Shown here piece by piece: positions 37,400 through 49,300 of a stretch of DNA of 64,000 bases. Each line of letters starts with the position of its first letter. Within the stretch, counting starts at the first letter, position 1. Origin of the DNA: Rotaria sordida (Eukaryota; Rotifera; Eurotatoria; Philodinida; Philodinidae); assembly GCA_905250125.1 (NCBI GenBank), contig CAJNOL010000435.1, forward strand, positions 69,496 to 133,495, given 5' to 3'. The position numbers and the translations under genes were made by a program. A model generated the notes under the pieces. That model searched no databases. It saw nothing but the letters and a program-made list of their open reading frames with translations, and was not told the origin of the DNA.

Positions 37400-40300
37400 T
37401 TAATTAACCAAAATATTTTTTTTCGACCAAACTTGACGTTCACATAATTCAACAGCCTAGAACAAAAAAACACACGAACAAAACATTTGTCAATAAAGAT
37501 TAACTAGTTTTTTGTTTCTCACATTGCACAATTTAGCATTTTCAGGAGTTGCACACCAATACTTCATGCCAAATATACATTTACCATATCTCATTGTTGT
37601 TGTTGTTGTTGTCGAGGTTTTGCTTATAGAATCTGGACACATTTTAAGATAACGACAAGCTGTATCTGGATCAGCTGATGCAGCAATTAATTCTGCAAGA
37701 ACAGGTCCATAAGATGTAATAAGTTCATCACATTCAGTACGTTCTTTACCTAACAAAAAGTAAAATTCAATATTAAAATTTTTATTTCATAATTAAGCTT
37801 ACTTGGTAAAATAGTGCATACTTTTTCTAATGCTTGTTGAATAGCTTCTTCTGATTTATTATTTTTTAAAGCTGCATCCAAATATGAAATAACATAATGA
37901 CATAATGTACATTTTGGAGTTAAATTAAAATTTTCAATAATCCCGGAATCTTTTTTTTTATCTTTTATTAATACTTTATTAACATGAGGTTGTTTAAGTA
38001 AAATATTTTCAAGGATTTTATCTTCCTTTTTGATTGATATTGCTGGTTGTAATTTAATCATTGGTGTTTGACATATTGTTAATTGTTTACAAAAATTCTG
38101 TCCTGGATTTAATTCTAATTTTTGAATATATGGTGAAAATAAAAGAACTATTGTTTGACATTTTGAATAATCTATATTAATTATTAAATGTGAACAAACA
38201 GTTGATAAAGCATGTTGAAGAGATTTTTCATTTGAATCACGTTTAAGAGCAAAATGTAAATATGTTGATATATAATCACAAATACCACATGTTGATGCAT
38301 TTGCTTTTGTTAAATATGTAATATTAATTTTCATTTGATTTGTACATAAATTAAGTTTATGACAAATTGTTGATAGATTAAATTCTTGAAGAAGTGTTGT
38401 AATTATTGATGGGCCATAATTATCAATATAATCATAACATTGTTCTTGTAATATTGATGGTATTAAATTACAAATTTTTTGTAAATTTTCTTCAATTTCT
38501 TCTTCAGTTGATTGATAATTAATATAATTTGAAAGAATATTCATTATATATTCACAAAGAATACATGTAGAATTTGAATTATCAATTGGTTTTATTTCTT
38601 TTATTTCTGATTGAATTGTTTCTTCACATATTTCTTGAAAACCTCCCATATTATTACATAATAATGATTTATTACAAAAACCAAGATGTTTACAAACTCG
38701 TTTTGGATTAATATGTTTAATACGTGTATCAAATCGTAATTTAGCCATTCGCCAATGGTGACGACATTTATGTTTAGTTGGACAATGTTTACATGAACGA
38801 ATTAAAGACATAAAGATTCTATCACCTAGAAATTTAATATGTCGTTTTCTTCGAATTATTCGAAAAATACAACATTTGCATTTGTCATGTTCGAATTCAT
38901 CTAAATACAAAAAAGTATATAAAATTAACAATCTATTTTATTCTTCTTGTTATCAATAAAGTGAATTTAAGATCTTTGTTCAAGAAACAAAAAAGGTTCA
39001 ATATGATTAAAATTTCAAAGACAAGAGACATGCTTTTAATGCTATAAAATTTTAATAATATTTATTGTATTGACATATATTCGAGTCAAATTACAGCTCT
39101 TATCACCAAACTATCAAATTTAAAATATAGACTATTGTTGACATGCCGAGACAGAGGTATTTGAATTTTAAAGAATTGTGAAACAAGATCTTAAAGGAAC
39201 ATTGAAATACAGAAGTAAAAATTTTCTTATTGCATTTCTGGAGGATTAAGTAATAAAATAGTGAAGACATGTGTTTTAGAATAAAACAAGCTTCCAATGA
39301 TTAGCGACAGCACCTACATCATGTTCTACATTTTAATCCTTCAAGAATTGCGCTAACAGCACTTTTCTCAATGTATGTAATGTACTGATGAATTAAAATT
39401 TTAGCAGAATTCGTTTTTCGTCATGTCCAAATATAGCTCATCAAGTTGTATATAAAAAAACCATTGAACGAAAATCAAAATTTCAAACATAACGAAGAAA
39501 AATTCTACTGAAGTTTTGATTTATGGTTACGCTACATAAGCTGTAAATATCTTAAAATTCAAATGTCTTGGTACAGATAGGAGATGTCCATGGAGATGCT
39601 ACCACCGCGACGGCGTCAGCGGCAGTGCCGCTGAGCCTTCCTTCTTCTAGAATCGCGGTAGATTTCTAGCCATGATGAATATCTCTGGTCCAAACATACT
39701 AACAGCAGTCTATATTTTAAATTTGATAGTTTGTAACTATTCATTAGATACAAATGAGTTGAACTTCGCACTGCAATTCATATCGGATTCACCTATGAGA
39801 TTCTATGATGGATTCATTAAATAGAAAGTTTTTTTTTTTTCATATAATGTCAACAATGATTTGTTAAATAAAATCAAGTTTATTTAATAGCTATTTATAT
39901 TTTTCTATGAAGAATCTATTAAAACAAATAAACTAACCAAGATCTTGTGTTTTAGATAAATTTTCTGTTAATTTGTCATCAATTTGCATTAAATCTTTAA
40001 TATCATAATTTATTTTTAATTTTTGAATTTGTTTTGTATCACCATGAATAACACTTTTACATAATATTTCAAATGGACCAAGAGTTGAACAAATATTTTT
40101 ATCAATTTCATCTACTAAATCTTTTTCATATTTATCAAAATTCATTTTATTTTCAGTACCATCTGTTGTACAAAAACCAATTAAATTACAAGTTTCTTTT
40201 GGATCAAATTCTTCAAATGATATTTGAATTAAATCATGTATTTGTTGAATATATATTTGACATTGTTTAGTTTCAGCATGTTTTTGACAAAGATCACGAA

Positions 40301-43300
40301 AATATCCTGTAAGTCGATCAATAGCTTGTAAAATTCCATCTTTTCTTAATTGTAAACGTTCAATACATGTTGAACATTTATTATTTAAAGATATTGAACA
40401 AAGATGAATTGATTGACAAAATTGTTCAGGATTAATATTATTTAAATAAGATTTAAGATTGTTAAATCGTTGATTAATAAGATTTTGACATCGATCTTTT
40501 GCTGAACAAATTTCACATGTTTGAAGTAAAATATTACGAACCGATTCCTATGAAATAATAAATAATAGTTGGATTTCAAAGAAAAAGAAAATGAATTGTT
40601 TTTGTTTTCTTTTGTATATTGTTACTTACTAATTCATTCAGGAGAAAATCTTTTGATGATTGAGTAGCATTTTTACATTTATCACAAGTATCTGTTTTAG
40701 GTTTACGTAACTCATCATCAATTAATTTTGGATCATTTTTTAATAAAGCCATATAAATATTAATATAATGAGTACTTTGTGTTGATCCCATTAAATGTTC
40801 ACATATAGGTTTTAAATCTCCAAAGTTCAAACAAAGATTATCGGAAAATTTTTCAATAGATGATCCAAAATTAAGATAAAATGTAGTCATTAATTTCGAA
40901 AGAAATGGTATGGATCTTAATGATGATTTAGATAAACAAAGACCAAAATGTTGACAAAATGTTAAAGAATTTATTTGATTTATTTGATTTAATACTTCTT
41001 GATGAGCTGAGTGAATAGATGAATGAGACTCATTATCATTACATGAAGAACCTACAAATGTTGCTAGTTCATTGATTACTGTACGAAAATTATTTTGGCG
41101 AAAATTTAAATGATTTTGACAACATTGACATTTATCACTATCCATATTGCACTAAACGATTTTTTTTTTTATTAAATATCATTTGAAATTATATAAAACA
41201 AATAATGATATGACTTACTTCTACAGGAGTTGCTGAACAATGAGTTAATAATTGACAAATTCGCTTGGCATTCTATTAAAAAAAGTGAAGTAAAGATCTT
41301 CTATATGATTTTTGGTAAATATTCTCTTAACTATTTCACACCCCATTCTATTTCTCAGTTTTGTGGCCAGTCGGCTGAAACCCCAATTTCTATTTGCTTA
41401 TGTAGCTTCAGCCAGATGTCAGAAAAATGTGATTTTTCTACTAGTTATAGCGCATATACAGTGCTAATGATCTATTATTGTTTGAGTTCTATATCTTACT
41501 ATTTACCAATGAGAGTTTCCGAATGTTTTCTTATCATCATTTCGTTAATGGTAGTTTGCATCTAATTTACTAACATACACCAATCCTTAGTAAGAAATTT
41601 GAATCAACATAAAATATTAGTTATAGGACTTTATTATCAAGTAGTTAATCAGAAAATACAACTTATCATGTTGTTTATTTATGAATAGGATGTTTATTCA
41701 AATACATGTCGTAGGTCAATCTCGGATTCGCTTAGGCCATTCTAAGATCCGAGTTTGGCCTGTTTTTTCAGGTCAATCTGAGTTTCGCCTAGTCTATATT
41801 AAGATATTTTATATGCCCAAGCCAATCCAAGATTCGTCTAGGGCACACTAGGATAGAGTGATTAGTAACTCAAACTACAACTAACCTTCATTAAGTCAAT
41901 CGCATAACATAGTGAAAAATAATATGAATGTTAACTAAAAAGACAATAAATTTCTTTACTCCTTCATATTTCTAAGACAATTAATATTTTTATGACAATT
42001 TGTTGAGCAGAAAACTTGATTGTTTTTACAAGAACACTGGTTGTTATTACATTCTCGTTTACCTAAACAACGGACATCGTTGATAATGCTTCGAACATAG
42101 AATTTGAATGCAGTGTTCATCGATATCTCATGAAAATCGATCAATGGTATATGAGGAGTTCTTGAGGTACAGCAGACGAACTCATCAAAACATTTGTTGT
42201 CTATCATTCATCGATAATTCCATGAGCACATGAAATTTTATCGCTTTTATTCGAGTTTTAGTCTAGATCTGATTCACAATGTATAACTCTCGTTCGTCAT
42301 CTCCTCCAATATTTGTATATTTATAATAAAGCTCGCCATTATACTAGAAATCAGATGAGTAATTGAACAAACTTATTCTAGTTCGACCTAAGCGAAACTT
42401 AGAATGGACTGAAAAAAAGAGGCCAATCTTAGATTCCAGAATGGACTAGTCCAAATTTAAATCTTAGAATGGCCTATATGGATCTGAGATTGGCCTACGA
42501 CATACATATTGCATAGAGCAGAAACAACTTGTGTCATTTTAGTTATCTTAAGGGCCCCCTACCCCTCTAAATTTTTTTTTCCCCAGAACACTCAATCTTA
42601 CTGAAATTTTTATTGAATATGTATCTGACCATTGATAGTTCTCAGTAAAAATTTGAGCTCATAATATTGAGTTTTTCGCGAGTTATTGTAACATCAAGGG
42701 TCAAAAGTAGGTGTCTGTGTGTCAAAGATTTTGTTTTCAATTTTAGTGATACGGACCTCGGGATGGTGTCAAAATGTAGAGAAGACCTGCCCCTACAACC
42801 TAACAAAGCCGGATTTTTGAGAAAAAAAAAATTAATTTTTTTAGACAGTTTTTTCGAAAAACCTAGATCAATTTTTTAGAAAACTCGAGTTTTTTGTAAA
42901 CAAATAAATTGAAAACAAAAATTCTGGCTTTGTTAGGTTGTAGCACTGATATTTACCTTCATTTTAAAACCTTTCCGAGCATTCTAACATTTGAAATGGC
43001 GGAGAAATCTTTGACACACAGTCAAAGAAAACGAAAAAAAACAGTTTCGAGAAAAACACAAAACAATTTTTTCTTTGATTATCGCGATTTTTTCGTTTAA
43101 AAATGGTAGTGAATAAACAAGAAGCCAGTTTATTATAGGTTATCGGCTATGGCGAATCGTATGAGCACATGGAGAGATATGTGTGACGTAGTTTTTTTTT
43201 ACGTTTAAGTGTTGGTCTCGCGAAAAACCATCAAAAACCACTGGTTTTTGAAAAAATCTATAAAATTACTTGAATTTAATATGTATAATGAAACTAGTGT

Positions 43301-46300
43301 TTTGAATCAGATATGACGAAACAAAACATTCAATTTTCTGTTGCCGAGTAGGCAAAAGAAAATTAATGACTTATTCTTGTGTTTATTGTATAAAAAAACA
43401 TACAACGAAATTCGCGGGTTCATGCTCAGTCATCACCATCTGGCTCGTAAGCATCATCCTCTTCAGTTTCACCTTCTTCACTCTCTATTGATTTCAATAA
43501 CTGAAGTTTTCGAAAAAAAAATTTTTTGATGCAGAGGTCTTCAGAAAAACCGTTGTAAAACCCTCAAAACCCATCGAAAAACCAATAAATTATAGTGCAT
43601 TCGAAAGTAGAGATAATGGGCTATCTAACTATGTATAAATCTAAAAATCGATATTTTTGTCGAAAATTCCTTTTTTTTGAGGGGTGGGGGGCCCTTACAC
43701 TCTAAAAAAAATCGGTTTTTTACCGAACCCCCAAAAAAGGTTCCGGAGATGTCTAAAAGCATCCAAAGATGTCCAAAGTCTCAAAAAAAGGATAAAAAAA
43801 TCTACGAAACCTTTAAAGGTTCTTACCGTGTACCGAGGATAAGAACCTTTTGCTGCGAAACCTTTTTTTAAGTTCCGTACAGCAGAAAAAGGTTTCGTAG
43901 GAAAATACGAAACCATTAGAGTTTCGTATTAAACTCTACGAAATCATGAGGGTTTAGTGCAAAATCATGAGAGTTTAGTACGAAACTATTAGGGTTTAAT
44001 ATGAAACTCTAAAGGTTTCGTATTTCCCTACGAAACCTTTTTCTGCTGTACGGAACTTAAAAAAAGGTTTCGCAGCAAAAGGTTCTTATCCTCGGTACAC
44101 GGTAAGAACCTTTAAAGGTTTCGTAGATTTTTTTATCCTTTTTTTGAGACTTTGGACATCTTTGGATGCTTTTAGACATCTCCGGAACCTTTTTTGGGGG
44201 TTCGGTAAGAAACCGATTTTTTTTAGAGTGTAAGAAGATCATCAATAGTTCCTCGGCAACACTACCAAAAATAGCATAGATTTTGAGACGTTGATTGATA
44301 TTTTCAATAGCCACTCTTGTACTATTAATATTACGATTGAAATTCTTGTCTTCATCGGTTAATTCACGTCTACGAGGTTTCTTTCTTGAAGTAACTACGT
44401 ATTCTTCACCAATATATCCTTTGTCAGGAATAATTTGCACAAATTCTTCTACCTGATCCTCTCAAAGTTGTAATAACATGTATATAGAGCTCAAACAATA
44501 ATAGATCATTAACACTGCATATGTACTATAGCTAGTAAAAAAAATCACATTTTTCTGATATTTGGCTGAAGCTACATAAGCAAATAAAAATTGGAGTTCA
44601 GACCGACTGGCTACACCTATATTGTAGACTACTTCCTTATTGCATTTCTAGACTACAGCTTGTTTCACAATTTAATTTCGCAGGGATTACATTATTTTAG
44701 TACATCATGAAATTCTTGTAGTAGAGTCAATAATGCATTCGAGGACTATTTATATCTATTTACATGAGAATGTTGATATAGCAATCGTGGACGACGTGCT
44801 AATATTTTTGTACTTTGAAATTTAAAGAAAGGCTAGATCGAATTCGGCCCTTAAAAAACAAATCTTTGTTAGAAGCTGTCTATATCAGAAAATTTGCTCT
44901 CTTATAGTATTATCTGAAGACCTAAACTCAAGGAGATCGTTACCTATGGCAGGAAAGTCTTCTTGGTACGAAATATTCGCTTATTTTTCGGCAACTAAAA
45001 GACAACTAGTATATCCGAAGTCTAATTCTAACGAACTGGTTCTGAGTTTTAACCAGCTGTCTTAAAATGGTTGAAAAACGAGTGAATATTTCGTGCCAAA
45101 CCTGTCACATTATAGATTAGCAAGTTTTACAGATTTGGGAACTTTTGAGTTGCCAATTCATAATAAGAATGAATAGTCGTATTTCATAGAAAATCAATGA
45201 GAATGATACTTTTAGGAGTTTTTTACTCTTTTGAGAATGTGTCTAAAAAAGAATACTCTTAACAAATTCTTTTTTTAATTATTATCTATTCTATTCAAAT
45301 ATAAGACGAAATTTAGTAGTTTTCATGAAAAGAATTATTCATCTCGATTATCAATCAAACTTACAAAACCATCAATTGTTTTATCAATAGTTGATTTGAA
45401 TTCGGCAGCGACTTCGCGACACTAAAGTACAAAATAAATTCAATTTCATATCATAATCTCAAATATCTTACACTCTCCGAGTCTGGTATACGTTCACATA
45501 TAGCGTTTGTAATCGTCAGCATTGTTTGCTGAAAACAAAATGTCAAAAATAAAATTTTCATTTATAAGAACTCTTACTAAAAATGTAGCTAATCGTCCTT
45601 GATAATTCTCAATTTTACTCACACAACATTCACATTTATCGTTACACTAAAAGCATACATTCAAAATAATAAAAAAAAAAACAATCATAAAAGATTTTCA
45701 AATTTACATTTTCAAATGCAGTAGTAGTCGGACATGCATCAATCACATGACAGACTTTATGTGGATCTATTTTTTTAGCAATAAGAGCAAAAAGACTTGC
45801 ACCTTCAGAATCAATCACATTATTGCACTGAAAAACAAAAACAAAATATGAAACAATAAAAAACCGTTGTCTTAATTTTAAAAATCAACAAGTTACCAAA
45901 TTTGATAATGGTCCAAGTCTAGCACAAATTTCATTTTTAATATAAACAATAACTTCTTGCTAAAAGTCAATCAAGATTATTATTATTATTTTTTTACTGT
46001 TTTTAAACTAAATCAAAAAATCTTTCCTTACACTTATGATATTATCCGATGCAGTTATTCGAAGTGGTTCTATTTCTTTTAATAATGTTTCATTACATAT
46101 TTTTAATTCGACACAAATACCTTGTGGATTCTAAATCATATAAGACAAATACTTTAATAGACTATCTAATTTAAAATTTTCATACTAATGATTGAATAAA
46201 TTGAACAAGTTTATTAATCGAGTCATCAACTGCTTTAGTACACTAAATATAATCAAACAAATTTGTAGAATATAAAAAATAAAACGCAAAAGTTTAGAAA

Positions 46301-49300
46301 CGAGATCTTTTTTTTTTTCTTAAAAATAACAGCTAGAACAAATCGAACACATGATAAAACGATTTCCCATCAGGAGAGGTATTCGCCAAATTTTGGTGTG
46401 TGAGTGTAAAGTCTCTGAAAAACGGAAACCTCCAAAATCAGTTTTCCGGAACGTTTTGCAAACAAGTTCATCTGATAGAGAAAACATTTTGATGTTTCGG
46501 AGGTAGAGCCCATCGGGTCCAAAAATATCTGAATCCAGACCCAATGGGCTCTACCTCTGAAATATCACACTGTTTTCTCTATTAGATGAACTTGTTTGAA
46601 AAATGTTTCAGAAAATTGAGTTTTGGAGGTGTTGGTTTTTCTCTAGAGATCTTTCACCCAAAATAGTTAACGACAGTCCGACAAATATCTTTTCTGATAG
46701 AAAATTGTTTCATCTTGTGTTCGATTTGTTCTAGCTGTTACCGTTAAAGAAATCAAAAAGCGAAAAATGCTGCATCTCTAAACTTTGTTCGTTCATTTTT
46801 TTAGTTTAATCTTCATACTTCATCTTCTTGAGGTAATTGTCCACAAAGATGATGAAGAAATTCCGATGAATGATGCTAAAATTAATAATATTGCTATTAA
46901 TATAAAGATATTTAGTTAACTTACTAAAAGTTTTTCAGCAATATGTTTTCTTCGTGTAAAATTATCAATGCATCGTTTACATTTATTTTTATTCTATTAT
47001 ATTTATATGAAAATCAAATCCAATAATAATAACAATAATAATACTTACATCATTAATCGATAAATTATCAATAAATGACATTTTCGTTAAACATATTCCA
47101 AACATTTGACAAAGAACATCACCTTCCTATAAAATATTTATCTCTTTAAATTTCCTATTTTTTATTTTCAACATAAAATTTTCATTTACTAAAAATAACT
47201 TTGAAAATTTTCTATGAAAATTTAGAGATATAAAGTTCTATATTTGAAGATATGGCAGCTGTATTTTTAATTCGATGGACCTAAAACTTCTAATAAAACT
47301 GCTTGAATGAGAATATCTGAAAAACCAAGATCTCAAAAATCAATTTTCTAGCATTCATTTGTTCGAAATGGTTTTATTTAATAGAGCAAAACGAGATGTC
47401 TCGGCTCTCTTCATCGAATTGCATTCAATATATAGAAGATCCAAGAAGCATTTGTCTTTTTTTTTTATGAAAAATTTCAAGTATTTCCCCATTTTTGACG
47501 CTTTGGCGCATACTATAAATGAAGAAAACTGATTTTTGAGATTTTGGCTTTCCAGACATCTTTATCCAAACAGTTTTATTAGAACTTTTAGGTTCATCAA
47601 ATCACAAATACAACTGCTCTAAGCTTATGTCCACTATTATATGTTTTCGTAAATTTAAAGCATACCATATCATTAACAAGTGTTTTGAAAAGACGTGTAG
47701 TATCTTTTTCTATTAATGCATTACACTAAAAAAAAAAAGAAAAGATAAAAAATTTAAGAAAATTAATCTTAGAAAAAATAATTTACAGAATCTTCAAATG
47801 GTCCAAGATGATCACAAATATTTTTTTTGAAAAATGAATGCATTTCATTCTATAAACATATATTCAATATTGAATTATTATCTTTAATTCAGATTTACTA
47901 ACTTTTTGTATTGGACTTTTTTCATCAGCTATTTCATTGAGACAAACTTGAAAATAAGTACAAAGAAGTATTGGTTGCTAAATATTAAAAAAAAACATGA
48001 TATACTTTAAAGAAGAAGAAAAAAAAATTTATTTAATTCTCACTGTTCCATGTTGAATATTATCAATAAAATCTTTTCCATATGTTTCTATAACATATTT
48101 ACAACTTTCCTTCATTTCACCATCCCAATGTGAACATAATTGTTCATCAATATAGTGAAGAACTTTGTCCTTTCATATATATGAGAAAAAAAAATTACTT
48201 TTCAAAAAAAAAAGAGATTAATTTATATTCTATTACTTCAGATTGTTTCGTTTCGAGCATGTATTTAGTTGTTGATAAAACGTATGTACATAAATCACAA
48301 TGAGCATGTGGAGAAGACTAAATACAATAATCCGTATTATTAATATTTGATATGAACATCTTACTTGAGAAGTAGTAGGATCGGTAAAAAGATCAATCTT
48401 ATCACAGACTTTTGATAATTCCTATGAAGAAGAAAAAATGAATTTCATCGATTAGAACTTCTTTTCATATTTACCATATTTTTAGATACATATATATAGA
48501 TATTATGACCATATCGATCAACTAAATCTTCACACTAGTAAATTAAAAAAGAATAAGATAATTATTTTTTTTTTTATTAAATTAGTTCTTCAACCTTTTT
48601 AGTAAGTTCAGAAGTTGATAATTTTTGACAATCATGTTTTAAAAATGTTTGAATATCACTTGGACTTTTATGTTGATTGGCATATAGATCATGTGTAGCA
48701 TGAACAATAACATTACATAATATTTTTGATTGTTCATTAAAAGATACTGGTTTTATTTCTTCATCATCAATATTTATTCGTTTTATAATTGTTGCATCTT
48801 TACACATTTGTCCCAAATGACAGATTATACCAGGATCCTATTATTAATCATAATTATATAAAATAAAATAAAATTTATTAACTTACAATATTGTTATTGA
48901 TTAAAACAAGAATTTCTTTTGCATAATAACTCATCGTTTTCACACACTAAAATAAAACAAAACAAAAATTAATTTGATTATTTAATTTTAAATGAGAATT
49001 TGTGTATTACTTCATCGATCATCTCTTGTTTTTTTAACATTAAACAAGCTTCAGCTAACCAATTTTCAACATTGATCTATTTTAAAGATAAAACTTTCAA
49101 TATTTTCTTTTAATTAATTTGTTTTTTAAAACATACTTGTGTTGTATTATCATTTATAATAGTATGTAATCTTTTAATAATATATTCACAATATTGACAA
49201 ACACTATCATTTTCTTTTTTTTCAATTGCTTGTTGTGACCAAATTTGTTTTGAACAATGTTCAATTGAATTACATTCACGTGTATTACTCAATGATGAAC

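Larger units (their letters stand above)
42505..44464 (-). pseudogene. DDE_Tnp_4-type transposase relic, interrupted by MITEs
   Basis: On the minus strand, 44464-44235 encodes a recognisable C-terminal transposase segment: IIPDKGYIGEEYV, KKPRRRELTDEDKNFNR and STRVAIENINQRLK. The glutamate in VAIEN is at the position of the third catalytic acidic residue of the IS5/Harbinger-like DDE_Tnp_4 superfamily. The last part, including TQVVSALCNMY, continues at about 42547-42505, after the GC-capped element and the palindrome between them. There is at least one frameshift near the junction and an upstream stop. It is inactive. Confidence 0.65.
41276..45364 (-). other. Prosaposin intron 25, nested transposon cluster
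   Basis: This 4.1-kb intron separates the two halves of one saposin unit: CREVAAEF... in exon 25 and ...AKRICQLLTHC in exon 26. It is packed with a transposase relic, inverted repeats, a GC-capped element and a near-perfect palindrome, each listed separately. Confidence 0.8.

Noticed and set aside
41230-41565. Plus-strand 111-codon ORF
   Set aside because: It overlaps prosaposin exon 26 on the other strand and then runs through one of the inverted repeat copies.
43677-44440. Two nearly identical peptides on opposite strands around 43.7 and 44.1 kb
   Set aside because: They are the two arms of the palindromic MITE read in opposite directions, not a duplicated gene.
45365-45421. Possibility that the prosaposin locus is two genes separated at 41-45 kb
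   Set aside because: Exon 25 ends in the middle of a saposin unit and exon 26 supplies the missing C-terminal half in phase, with good splice sites, so one gene is the simpler reading.
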